This document shows positions 51,331 through 62,775 of a stretch of 64,000 nucleotides of DNA, one piece after another. A program made the translations under genes and the position numbers. The notes beneath the pieces are model-generated. The model was not told the origin of the DNA, searched no databases, and was given only the letters and a program-made list of their open reading frames with translations. The stretch is from Sthenelais limicola (taxonomy: Eukaryota; Annelida; Polychaeta; Phyllodocida; Sigalionidae), in the NCBI GenBank assembly GCA_942159475.1, contig OW804097.1:36344298-36408297 (forward strand). The letters run 5' to 3'. Position 1 is the first letter of the stretch. The number at the start of each line of letters is the position of its first letter.

Positions 51331-51787
51331 TGTGATGTGTTCCAGGAAAATGAGCCACAAGTCGCAAAATGGATATTTTTCAAAGTGTTTTATTCACAAG
51401 ATATCTTTTTTAAAAAGTTCTGGTTTCTGAAGGGTTTAGCACATTAATTTAAGTCATATAAATCTATGTCACAAATATCAGGACCAAGCTTGTATTAAAT
51501 AATATCCTTGCGTTTTGAAGGTCTTCGTATAGAGTATATTTCACTACTTTACTATAGCCAATGTCCACCCAGAAATATTGCAAACGGTGGGGTTTTTTTT
51601 TTTCAAAAATAAAAATATCAAACTTAAAATATAGAAATACTTATCAGATTTTCTACTGTTTACAAGTTATCATTGGAGTTCCAATTTTTCATTGGAATCG
51701 ATTTGATCTTATCTATTCAAATATGATGATATCTCAAAATCTATTTTTTGCGACTTGTGACTCGATCATTTTCCTGTAACACAACAT
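51331..51787. mobile_element. Family B element, full length
   Basis: Left TGTGATGTGTTCCAGGAAAA, right with a 3-5 base insertion (GTGACTCGATCATTTTCCTG). Just upstream of EFCAB6 coding exon 1. Confidence 0.8.
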
Positions 51788-51904
51788 ATATGACAGCAAC
51801 TCAAACAATAAGGACGTATTAACTGCAGAAACAAATGCTAATTTCGGTCAATTCGTTTTACCAGCCCTAGCTATAGTTTAGCACAAAGACGTATTCTTCT
51901 ACTA

Positions 51905-51995
51905 GTGCAGGGAGAAGGTGAAATTGCAGCGGCACCGGGGTTCGAACCCACAATCTTTTCGTGCCATTGAGCCGACGGATCGATTTAGACTGCTG
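51905..51995 (-). mobile_element. tRNA-derived SINE fragment
   Basis: On the - strand, GTGGGTTCGAACCCCGG contains a near-perfect RNA polymerase III B box (GGTTCGAACC), preceded by GGCTCAATGGCACG, which recalls a shortened A-box region. Not a functional tRNA gene: no acceptor stem. Confidence 0.5.
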
Positions 51996-52323
51996 GAATA
52001 TTCTAATTTTTGGAGAGTTTATCACTTATCAATCGATGTATACATATATCAAATATCAGGACAATCTATGTAACATCCTTTCGTGTTAAAGGTCCTCATA
52101 TGGACTACATTTAGTTACTTTACGGTTCATTGACCCCAAGAAATATTGGAAACTTTCTTTTTTTTCAAAAATAAAAATATAAAACTTAAAACCTAGAAAT
52201 ACTTATTAGATTATTAGACTGTTTACTACCATTTGAATCCGCTTGATCTCACATTTTTAAATATAATGAGATCTCAAAATCTATTTTTGCGACTTGTGAC
52301 GTATTTTCCTGAAACACATCACA
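51990..52323. mobile_element. Family B element, left end lost
   Basis: Begins within AATATTCTAATTTTTGGAGA; right end CCTGAAACACATCACA intact. Confidence 0.77.
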
Positions 52324-53917
52324 TATCACTATAGTTCTGTGGTTAGCATTAATAGCAAGTTGCAGAAGTCATTTTGTCGATATCAATTAAACACTCCTCA
52401 ATTCGTATGACCCTTCACACGACGGACCGAATGAGAATATTGAAGGTGCTTTCGGACGGCCTTAATATAGAAATCCCTCCAAAGAGGCCTAACTTTTTAA
52501 AGTGGAATGCGATCCTTTGTGCATAGTAATACAAATATTCAAAGATTGACCTGGGGGCATTTACACGTGAGTGTGTGAGTGTAGCTCAAGCAGGGGGATT
52601 ATTTTGCTACTGCCGATCTCGAAGTGAAGTGCACACCTATGGCTACGGGCACAGAATTCAAACAGAAACCTCAAGCACAATGAATTCTCACTCGATCACT
52701 GCAGCACTTATATATATTCCCTGTGTAAACAATACGTTTATATTTACCCTCGAATCATGTACTCTTATTTCAAGTATTCGATCCTTCAAACCAATATAAT
52801 AATTCAGTTAAGGCAATATTAAATGTCTCTTAATGAATTGCAAAATGGAGGTACATGCAATACTTATTTATAGATGGGCAGATTTATACATTAATTAATT
52901 GGTAGGCCTACAACCTAGACTTACCGGCCACTATTTGCTCGGTCTTTATGTAAAGTTTGAAAATCTACATTGGTCGTGTTCGAGGGAAAACAAGAAAGGA
53001 AAGACCAATTAAGAAACAATAGCCACAATGTGGGCTTTGCCATCAGACATGTAATCGTTAATCTAAAGTTAAAACACAAATAGCTTATCCATGGTTGTCT
53101 CAGCTTTAGTATAAGCACATAAAGTAACAGTCCGGGAAATCATTCCCCGTGACTACATAATCTCAAATATGAAATTAATGCGGTGCGATTTTCATAATAA
53201 ATTGTAACTAGGGTCTGCTAAGTTTGTTATTATCCCCTTATAGGGAATGAATTGGAGTTGAAAAATCCATGTCACTGTCACGGAGAAAATACTACTTGAT
53301 TTGGGATCATGCCAATATGCTAGTTTGTTTAATGTGGCGAGCAACAAAAACCTTGTGTAATAGGCTCTCCAAACACTCAACAACAACCATTATAGCCTGG
53401 TTATGTTCCCAGTCAGTCATGATACGTGAGCACTGTAATATTGGCCTCTCTACGACTCATTACTGCATAAGCAGCAAATCCAGTAACGTTTATAACCTAT
53501 TTTCACCGCCCGATCTATATCTAAGATTGATCCAATGGGGACCGGTGCAAACACAATAATGCCTGACGGAGCTATATATGAATTTAATGGGTCGGATAGT
53601 CAGAGGCTTTAAATATCCCCATCCCTTTAGCTCTCTCTCGGGCTCTCTCTCCAGGGAGCTTTAATAATCCTGTATGTATGTGTATGGTATACTAGTCACC
53701 CCCAACTGTTGGAGTGGAGGTTATATATATACAGGCTGCCGATCCCGGAACAGAAACAAAGTTCCAATTTTCACCCAGGTGGGTACATTGGCGCAACCCA
53801 GGATCTAATGGGAACCAATTGAATCCTGATCCTCGATCGTAATCGACTTTTTGCTTCACCCTAGGAGATCACTTTCCGCAGGGCCATGGACAATACATAC
53901 TCAGATTCATTCTATGT

Positions 53918-54030
53918 AAAGGGCCTAGTCCACCAAGCTGATTCTCATGCGATTTTGCGCCGCAGAGTACTCTTTTGCACTAAGTTCTGTGAGAATCGCT
54001 TGAGAATCGGCTTAGTGGACAAGGCCCTTT
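53918..54030. repeat. Family E hairpin element
   Basis: Third copy, in the first EFCAB6 intron. AAAGGGCCTAGTCCACCAAG at the left and its complement at the right. Confidence 0.85.
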
Positions 54031-54087
54031 AGAGTCACAGTAAGGGAGTGGGTAGGGATGGGTTGGGTTGAGGGTGTATATATACAG

Positions 54088-54186
54088 GATAACTAACGAG
54101 TTGGTTGAAGGATTGTGAATATTGCACGAGTTGCGCAGCAACGAGTGCAATATTCACAATCCTTCAACTGACGAGTTAGTTATCTG
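54088..54186. repeat. Hairpin repeat, 99 bp
   Basis: GATAACTAACGAGTTGGTTG then AAGGATTGTGAATATTGCAC mirrored around AGTTGCGCAGCAACG; first EFCAB6 intron. Confidence 0.8.
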
Positions 54187-56832
54187 ATTTATTATATATG
54201 CTTTATATAAGACAAAACAATGTATATTTGTAGAAATATTTCCATTATAAGATGCTTGATGATGTTTTTATGTGTGAATAGACCTATAGGCCTATGACAT
54301 TGAACCGCGCTGTTCTACCATCGCTGCGAGGCACACAAAGTTAATAAGGAAAAGAGCTCACAGTTCCGAATAAATTTTAGACTCTTTCACAGCATTAAAT
54401 CATTTTAAAATAAAGTAATGGTTTGGAAAAAGGTAGGCATCGATAATGATGAAAGGATTATAGTTTATTAATTCATTTGATGGATATATTACACTTCTAC
54501 CTGCGTTGAGAGTTACGACGATCTGACAACCAGATCATTTTGTCAGTTGCCCACTGAGGGAAAATCGCTCACGTTTTTTAATCAATTTACAACCTTTTCA
54601 CTTCTTTAAATGTTTTAAAAAACACAGTAATGCTTTAACAAAGGATATACTTAAATAAAGCTTAAAGTATTTTAGTTTATTTCCTTCATTTGATCTATAT
54701 TTCTTCGTTTTGCCTCCCCTTCTGTCTGCGTAAACAGCAAATCAGCCTAATGGCGTGATTACCCTAGTTGGGCCTATTTTGGCGCCACATTGTCATATAG
54801 GCGCCTTCGGCGTGTGCTTAAACTAACTTAAAGTATCAAGTTGATATTTAGGTTAGATTTATTCAAAATAATTCTAAAGATTCCTCTATTAGCATGGTTT
54901 GCTTGATAATATAATTTGGATAAGTTGTGTTCCTTTTAGACACTACAAGAAGGCCTATAACAACACTTCAAAACGGCTGTTGTAGGTCTTCCAAGTGCCG
55001 CACATTGGCCACTCAGTCAGAGCGTGGAGTTGTATACGACACAACTCAGAGGGTGGAGTTGTACACGCACACAACATATACAACTCCACAATACGTTGTT
55101 TCAACGGCAACGCGTATATAATAAATGGGGGTATAATATTCTCCGATTGATATATTGATAAGATTACGTTCTTTGATTCCATACATCATTTCTCAGTTTT
55201 CCGTGATTAGGTACGTGCTTAAATCTAAGACATCTATGAATGTGTTAAATGAAAAGAAATTTGTAACCAGTATCCTCAAAGAGTCCTTTTAATGGAAACT
55301 AATTGTAAAGTTGGATTTAACGCAAAAAGAATCATTTTTTTGCGGTGTATGAAAAATGGGTCGATAGTGGGTCTAATTGTCCAGATATATTTAATTATTA
55401 CAAAGAAGAGCCATATAGCAATTAAGTTATTTGCCTGAAATACTAAATTCGTTGGTTATGGGTTGACATTCACAGCTGCATTCTTATCAATATTGATCAG
55501 CTCGAGAAAATAAAATGGACCACAAAACATAATATAGATTATAGAAAAAAAAATTAATATAGATTAGCTCCTTGCATTATTATTCTTTTGTTTACAGTAT
55601 CATGAAGATATTCACCAATTATAGCAGGTGTGCTTTAGGGTATATAGGCCTATTGTGAGGGTGTGAATTAAGGGCAAATTTGTCAAAATTATATCAACCA
55701 ATTAATCTGAAATTCACTACAACACCCGACCATTCTCTCGATATTGATATAAAGATCTGAATTATGGCAAAATTAATGGTAAGATAGACTAGTCGAATCG
55801 GAACTAATTGTGTTGGGTTTTTTAAATCACAAAACTCTCAGTGTTAGACAATCATTTTGACTTGACCATGCAGTCAAAAGGTGAAAACATTGTCCTTTAA
55901 ATTTCCTGGAGTTAATCTTCGTAGGCCTACTAATTATATACACGGTGAACGAGTGGCTCGGAAAACAGCTGTAGGCCTATAGCCTATAACATGCTAAAGT
56001 TGCCTGATTCTGATGATACAAGACCGCCTTGCAAACACCACAATTGTTTATTTATTGTGGTTCATGTCTAGGCCTTTTATAGCAGCATCGGAGTTTAAAG
56101 TTAGTCGATTTGATGGAAAATATTTCAACTGATAGCTACCGAAATTATGTCAACGACAATTTATATGGAGGTTATTTTGATCTGAATGTATGTATGCATG
56201 TGCTAGGCCCACTAATACTGGTAGCCTAGAGTAATAGCTACCGTATGTTATTATTATGACATTTATATACATCACCAAAAGTAACGACTAACGTGTGCTA
56301 GGACCTAGACTAGGGTAGATAATCCCCGGTAGAGAACTGCTAATGAAGATAATCGTGATATTTCAGTGTTTCCTATTTCTGTGCAATATGTGTTGGTAAG
56401 TATGTTGCTAAATTGTCACTACAACCGATGCCGAAGACCCAAAGCCCGGGCATAGGACTAGGTAAACATGCCAACGATGACTGTGACATAGGCTACAGGC
56501 TACATATCATTAGTATCTAGCCTGCTTTGACTTTGTGCAATGGCAGTTCAAGACAAAATTGATCAATAGGATAATTTTGTTAAACGTATCTTTGCACGGT
56601 AAGTACACTGGCCATTGTATGCCCCCAGAACAACCGTCATACATTATCAAATGTACAAGTTTTAAGTTTACTCGTTATCATTCCCACTGCGATTCTCACC
56701 AACACAGTCACAGGCAACACGACCTACCGCCCTACGTAAAGCTTGATCGATAACAATAACTAAATCACGGTCTACAACTACAGTCATATGCATAACATTA
56801 ATCAGGATATAAGAAACGGTTAATAAACTCAC

Positions 56833-56930
56833 CAGTGTGTCTGTATCCCGGTCACAATATAAGTGTTAATGTCCAGTTTATATATTATTGATGGTAACTG
56901 GGGGACCTTTGCTTTCGCACTCGTGAAAGC
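56833..56930 (-). other. EFCAB6: Candidate untranslated first exon of EFCAB6
   Basis: A good donor (CACTG then GTGAGTTTA at 56832 downward) closes a sequence without an in-frame start. It lies just downstream of an X-box and a GATGGCGGG motif. An upstream exon is required because coding exon 1 is preceded by an acceptor. The transcription start near 56930 is a guess. Confidence 0.4.
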
Positions 56931-56941
56931 TAAGATGGCGG

Positions 56942-56955
56942 GTTGCTAAGGAAGC
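56942..56955 (-). promoter_or_regulatory. X-box (RFX-type) motif
   Basis: GCTTCCTTAGCAAC on the - strand fits the two half-sites of the RFX X-box (GTTNCC, short spacer, RGNAAC) with one mismatch. RFX factors drive ciliary genes in animals, and EFCAB6 is a ciliary family, so the position about 110 bases upstream of the candidate first-exon donor is meaningful. Confidence 0.5.
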
Positions 56956-57090
56956 GTGATAGCTGCTACCTGGTGAGACAAAACGTCACCACTCGGTTAC
57001 CCACTCGTGAAGGAAAATTGGAAGAATTCTGCTGCTCTTACGTTTATTCAAAGATGACATTCCTTTTAAATTGAATATAATCACTCTTAC

Positions 57091-57202
57091 AAACGTGAGA
57101 ATAGTAATTACGTTCAAAATTCTGGTGCCGAGCGATGGATTTGTATGCTGCCTGACTTAAATTTAGATCGAAATTGGCGTGAGCGGGATTGATGGTCGCC
57201 AT
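57091..57202 (-). CDS. Candidate upstream coding exon
   Basis: ATG at 57202-57200 in an excellent context (CCAAGATGGCGACC) opens 37 codons, MATINPAHANFDLNLS then QAAYKSIARHQNFERNYYSH, and reaches a strong donor (GTTT then GTAAGAG at 57090) in phase 1. Coding exon 1 of EFCAB6 begins with bases that complete a phase-1 codon and stay open into its ATG. A direct splice would therefore lengthen EFCAB6 by 39 residues in frame. It may instead be the first exon of a neighbouring gene. The amino acid composition looks coding; I do not recognise a domain. Confidence 0.4.
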
Positions 57203-58655
57203 CTTGGAAACTACGCGCCGGCCCTTCCTGAACTATCCACCAGATGGCGATGTTCGCCGCAGGACTTTTCAGGACAGCTAATAATAATATAATCGGGTAC
57301 CGTAGCCTTAGCCCGGGCTCCCTAGACCCCAACCTACGACCAGCAAAATAGAGCGGAGCCAGTCAGAATTTCTCGGGCTACCGAAGCCTTTGCGTTGGCA
57401 CAGAACTAGAGTTGTTTCCAGTTCTGTCTGTGGCCTAAGGCGTAACTATCGTAAAAAAATAAAAAGCTTTCAAATGACAGCTAGGCTGAATTATCAGCCT
57501 AGATAATATAATAATAAGTGAGTGATGAATGAGATTGGTTGCTTTACGCCCTTATCAACACTTTGAAGTGTTATATCAAGGGCGGGAGAACTGAGAGGGA
57601 GGCAGTTTATGATCATACCGAGGAAATAGAGATTCCTAGATAATAAGTTACGCCTATAGATAGCCCTATTTGTTTTGTAAGGCACTGTTTATTTTTAACC
57701 ACGCCGTTGATTGTTTATTTTTAACCACGCCACGGTCACGGAGGTGGGGGTGGGGGCACCTTATTTTGCGCAGACTCTTTTTGTGGTTTGAACTTTTATT
57801 TATCTCATATAGATAGTTGGTGGGTCTAAACCTCCCCCTCCCCCCCCCCCCCCCCCTGTAGGGAGGGGTTCAAGCCCTACCGGACAATTTTGCGCAGACT
57901 CTAAACCTTAAGGTGGGTCATAGCTAGGCTACAATGTTGCACAAGAATGCCCCCCCCCCCCATGCCAGTGGTTAATTATGAACGGTCCCTAATCACCCTT
58001 TTCGCTGTTTTTTTCACCCTCCCCAGTGCAGCAGTTAGAACTTAGATCTTTCTACTCAAGGGACCAATATTTAGGCCTATTATGTAGGCCTATTGTCTAT
58101 CTTTTGGTTGATATCAGCTGACATCAGTAGGCCTTAACCTAGTTCTTTTTGACAAACAGTGTTTGTCTAATGTTTATAGGCTATACACAAATGGCTTGCC
58201 ATACCTGTGTGAACATACAGGCTACCGTACCGTCCTTACTTAATTTCAGGTTTTCCTTATTTCCTCCAAGCAATGTTGTTGATAAATAGGACTAGGCTAT
58301 ATTGCAAAATGTTCATACTTTTACATCATTTGAAGTCTCTTGATTTGATCAGTGCATTTGTATTCCACCACCTGTTTCATCTGCCTACCTAGACTGAATA
58401 TAGCATAGGCTACACCTGCACTGTCCCTGTCTGGAAGGAAGGGCTAGTACCGGTATACCAGCCTACCATGCTGTCTGTCTGTCTCATTACATCGCAGGCA
58501 CTTATAACTCTTGTAGGCCTTATTACCTCTGTTCTCTGACCTCTTATTACCTCTAATTCATCTACACTAACCTCCTGAGCGAACAGAGACATTTTAAATC
58601 TTTAATTAATTATTTAAAGACTATTCTCATATAGTCATATAGGCTAGGCCTTTTA
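57203..58655. other. No gene recognised; C-rich tracts
   Basis: Upstream of the candidate exon at 57091. Poly-C runs at about 57839-57856 and 57951-57961 and several TAGGCCTA-type words. No coding signal. Confidence 0.55.
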
Positions 58656-58895
58656 GGGTCAGATTTTCGGAAAGTGCACAATCTACATTTCTACACATCC
58701 CTCAAATTCTGCTAGTCTAAATTAGTTTGAAAAATGATAAATACTGAGTATATCTGAGTGTATGTTGTATTGTATTCATTCAATAAATCTGTCTGGTTAT
58801 GTTGAACTGTATTTTGAACATGATTTTTGTCTGAAATGTGGGTTATTTGAGGGGATAGTTGAAAGCCAATTGTACATTTTCTGAAGACTTGACCC
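58656..58895 (+). mobile_element. MITE family A copy
   Basis: Ends GGGTCAGATTTTCGG and CTGAAGACTTGACCC. Closest in interior sequence to the copy at 5329. Confidence 0.85.
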
Positions 58896-59214
58896 ATTAA
58901 GAGCCTAACTCAACATCGATTTTATGTCCATTTATACATCAACTTATTATGTAGATGCTAGGCCTAATAGTCCACGTTGTAATTTCTTGTCTTTTATAAT
59001 ATCTTCAAAAAATCCTTATTCATATGTATTTTCATAAGCAGAAGGCCTCACGCGGTTATTAAAGCCGAAAAATTTCACCGTGGATGTGTAGCCAGCTGCA
59101 CTCACCTCGGCAGCCATCATACTTTTGCCGCATGGGAATTTGGGTCATGTATTCACCGCGCGCAAACAGCGCCGCGCTGTGACTTTGTCGCTCCGCTGGA
59201 TTCAGGGAGGGGGG

Positions 59215-59490
59215 GGGGTGTCGACCCCCCCCCTTTGGGCCCCATGATGCCCTTTTTGCCCTCCCCAAAGTGCCCTTTTTCCCGCCCCAAAGTGCCCTTT
59301 TTCCCCGCCCCAAAATGCCCTTTTTCGAGCCCCAAAGTGCCCTTTTTTCCAGCTCCAAATTGCCTTTTTTTCTGACCCAAAGTGCCCTTTTTCCCAGCTC
59401 CAAATTACCTTTTTTCCCGCCCTAAATTGACTTTTTTCCCACCCCAAATTGCCTTTTTCCCAACCCAAAATTGCCTTTTCCCACCCCTAT
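59215..59490 (+). repeat. 23-bp tandem array
   Basis: About eleven units of CCCAAAGTGCCCTTTTTCC plus a few bases, ending near CCTTTTCCCACC. Gives long spurious open frames on the - strand in several frames. Confidence 0.85.
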
Positions 59491-59569
59491 TTTCCTGTTT
59501 GGTTACTTAGTTCTGTGGATCCTGTCCCTTTTTGCTATATCAAATTACTAGCAAAGTACCCGTCCTCCG

Positions 59570-60300
59570 GACGGTCACCCTCTCTCCTCACACTTCCCCC
59601 TCTCCCTCTTTTCCCTCCCCCTCTTCTCTGTCTTTCATACCTGTTTTTCTCTCCCAACCCCATCTCCGATTTCCCCCCCCCCTCCCTCCCCTCTTCCTCA
59701 TGCTCCCCCTCCCCACTTTCTCTCCCTCCCCTCTCTCCCTTCCCCTACATCATCTCCATCATCTCTTCCCCCCTCTTCTTTCCCTGCCCCTCCCCCTCCC
59801 TCTCTTCTATTCCTACACCCTCTTCTTCACTCTCCCACTCCTCTGCATGTAGGAGGGTCACCCTTTCTCCCCACACTTCCCCCTTTCCCTCTTTTCCCTC
59901 CCCCTCTTCTCTGTCTTTCATACCTGTTTTTCTCTCCCAACCCCATCTCCGATTCCCCCCCCCCCCCCTCTCCCTCCCCTCTTCCTCATGCTCCCCCTCC
60001 CCACTTTCTCTCCCTCCCCTCTCTCCCTTCCCCTACATCATCTCCATCATCTCTTCCCCCCTCTTCTTTCCCTCCCCCTCCCCCTCCCTCTCTTCTATTC
60101 CTACACCCTCGTCTTCACTCTCCTACTCCTCTGCATGTAGGAGGGTCACCCTTTCTCCCCACACTTCCCCCTTTCCCTCTTTTCCCTCCCCCTCTTCTCT
60201 GTCTTTCATACCTGTTTTTCTTTCCCAACCCCATCTCCGATTTCCCTGCCCCCTCTCCCTCCCCTCTTCCTCATGCTCCCCTCCCCGCTTTCTCTCTATT
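59570..60300 (+). repeat. CT-rich tandem array, period about 285 bp
   Basis: Three units starting at about 59572, 59857 and 60143, each with GGGTCACCCT, CTGTCTTTCATACCTG and CCCAACCCCATCTCCGATT. More than 90% C and T on the + strand. The 311-codon open frame across it is a by-product. Confidence 0.88.
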
Positions 60301-61549
60301 TTCTACCTACAAAACCCCTCTTTTCTACCTCTTTTCATAGAAATCACTCTTCCCGTATATTATATGGATGACGGTATTTTGTGAGAAACTTACTTAAAGG
60401 TCTGACCCGCCGGGCAAATGAGCGCGATTCTACGCGATTTTTAATGCGCAATCATCTCGCCATAGTTCTGTGATGAGGGTGGACGCTTTTTGCGCAATAA
60501 TTATTGCGCTATGATTGTGATATAGTCACGCTAAGGGTATAACACAATATTGGTGCAATAATCAGCAAATTCTTATTGCATTTTGAACAAGATATTTGTA
60601 TACTACAGACTCTTTATATCAATAGCATCAGAAATAAATGGCAGACTTCATGGCAGTTTCATGTTCCTGCCCTGGCAGCAGTAGTATATTTCTTCTAACA
60701 GAAAGGTATGAAGGGTACCATTATTCCCCAAAGATTTCAAAGAGGGTTTAGAGCAGAGCTTGTGTTGCCATCTCTTTATAGACATCATTTAGTTTTCATC
60801 AATTCTACCATCCTCTTAGTGAGCCTGAAGCATAGAAGTCTCCTATCTGAAGTGTTCCAGTGGTTGAATGGCTCTGCCTCCCCCAAGCCACTAGGGACAA
60901 TCTATATGTACAATCATAAGAGTGTTTTGATCACAGCATTTTTCGATATCAAACAGGCATATAACACACATAAACTATAGAAGTATATCACTTATTATAT
61001 TCTTATGTACACGATATGGAATATCTAAACTGGTATAAATGCTACACAAGGGTATTAGCGGCCTTTTAACTGTAAAAGAAATTGTAAATGCAACCCAGTT
61101 CCCATTTGCACCACCTGGTGAAAACAGTACCGCCACCTAGTGGGGAAAAGTCGCATAATGGTAAGGGCTATTGGCTAAGGGTAGTGGGCTATTCCCAGTA
61201 TTTCGAACATATATATACTAGAATTGTTTTCTATGTATAGATTAGGCTCTGAGACAAAAAAAAAGAATTATCCCGCCCTACATGAAGTTACTGACCAATA
61301 ATAATTCAAATTTAAAATTTCCAAAGGACTTGTGACTCATTTTCCTGTACACATGCCATATATGAACACTACAACTACAACTATTCCATATACAATATAG
61401 GCAAACCTTCATGTAACACTGTGTCATATATTGGTATGTAACCTGGATTTGGATAGTAACCCCCCTCATACAGTGACCCCCACCACCCTATGATGTAACC
61501 TTGGTAGCATGGGATGGTCACGTGGTCAAGCCACGCTTGACCACACAAT
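60301..61549. other. No gene recognised
   Basis: Between the CT-rich array and the LTR-like end. An open + frame at 60708-60980 (90 codons) has ordinary composition but no motif I can name. One family B end fragment at 61322. Confidence 0.5.
61322..61352. mobile_element. Family B end fragment
   Basis: GGACTTGTGACTCATTTTCC then TGTACACATGCCA, a lone end. Confidence 0.55.
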
Positions 61550-61790
61550 AGCTTTAATAAAGTCATTCTGAACTAAGACTCCGACTGGCGTGCATCTATT
61601 AATGTTAAGCTCTACAAAATAGCTATAACATAACATCTGGTGGAGACCCTAAACGATTCCTTAAAAACCAAAGGATTGGTTAAATTATATTGCAACACTG
61701 TTGCAAGGATGCAACGTCTATAGACAAAAAGAGCTAGTCAAAGTCATGGAGGAAGATGTGAATAATCGTGTGGAGGAGGCTATGAAGGTA
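61550..61790 (+). mobile_element. Possible LTR end, primer-binding site and gag start
   Basis: AATAAA at 61556-61561, then about 75 bases ending ATAACATAACA, then TCTGGTGGAGACCC, the layout of R-U5 plus primer-binding site in LTR retrotransposons. A 16-codon ATG frame (MEEDVNNRVEEAMKVA) follows at 61746. The rest of the element is missing. Confidence 0.38.
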
Positions 61791-61899
61791 GCCTAATGAC
61801 TTAGGATGGAACTGAAGCCGGACTACATCTTTTACAACATTTCTGAACAGTTAAACAATAGCCTATTCCATGGAAAATATACAACAGTTAACCTACAAG

Positions 61900-62775
61900 A
61901 GATTTCTTTTTGGATTTGCATGAGGCTTGTATGGAAAGTCTCCACGAAGGGTAGGAAGAAAATCAGAGGCATTCAGGCACACATACTATTGCTCCATGTC
62001 GCCGCTCATTTTACTCACATAAATGCGTCCATTCTTCTGTGGATAAAAGACATTTCCTTCACTTCTAAAACTTCTCAACTGCTAAACAGATTCTACAAGT
62101 CTACTATATTTGTATTGTGTATAAACCTTTCCCTATGGAAACCGGGGAGCGTCGAGGCATGCATAGGATGCGAGCACCCATAAACACAAGCCTCAGCATG
62201 TATACACACACCGCACGGCTAGAAACAAAGGCAGACGGCCGGCGTGGCGTCCTATTACGCAACCAGCGTCCCTTCCAAAAATGGTGTGCCTAATACCGCC
62301 ATTCACATGCTACTTTATTTCGGATTTGCTTGAGTCTTGTACAGAAGGTCTGTACAAAAGGTGAGAAGTTCCATGCACTCATACTGTATGTGTTGCACAT
62401 ATAGCGGCGCTCATTTTACTTACATAAATTCAGAAATTCTACAACTTATAAGAAGAAATCTTCTACAACTTTACTTTATACGTTTTGTGCATACTTTTCC
62501 CTATGGACTTCTCATCCAGACCAGTGTATTCTACTGACGTTGTTAAGACAGACATTTTCGTGGTTCTGCGATCAATATACTCCCTCTCCTAATTAATGTA
62601 ATATAGGGAAGCGAGATATGCATAGGATGCAAGCTGCTATAAATACAGGCCTCAGCATGTATACTTACATGCACACACAACAAAGGTACACGGGCCGACG
62701 CAGCGTGGCGTCCTGTTGCGTAACAAGCAGCCCTTCAAAGAAGCACCCATCGCCGCACGTATTCACATGCTATTC
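61900..62775 (+). repeat. Diverged tandem duplication, unit about 420-440 bp
   Basis: Unit 1 (about 61905-62315) and unit 2 (about 62325-62775) share, in order, TTGGATTTGC, GCCGCTCATTTTAC, TTTCCCTATGGA, ATGCATAGGATGC, CCTCAGCATGTATAC, GTGGCGTCCT and TTCACATGCTA. Confidence 0.8.

Larger units (their letters stand above)
52324..56832 (-). other. EFCAB6: Likely first intron of EFCAB6
   Basis: 4.5 kb with hairpin elements at 53918 and 54088 and a diverged inverted repeat near 55015-55091 (GTGGAGTTGTATAC...TATACAACTCCAC). A donor-like GGCCG/GTAAGTC at 52919-52924 on the - strand might close an alternative first exon. No protein-coding signal seen. Confidence 0.45.

Noticed and set aside
51939..51949. 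tRNA gene
   Set aside because: B box present, but no acceptor stem, anticodon arm or complete A box.
52919..53118. Donor-like GTAAGTC closing a possible EFCAB6 first exon
   Set aside because: Only one splice signal and no promoter feature; kept as a note within the intron entry.
53587..53609. GGGTCGGATAGTCAGAGGC as another MITE family A copy
   Set aside because: Only about 15 bases match an end; no interior follows.
59059..59468. Three overlapping - strand frames with KKGxxG repeats
   Set aside because: By-product of the 23-bp tandem array; all three frames open over the same DNA with the same period.
59449..60384. 311-codon open frame, Pro/Ser/Leu-rich
   Set aside because: Translation of the CT-rich 285-bp tandem array. 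The frame stays open because the DNA lacks A and G, and another frame is also open.
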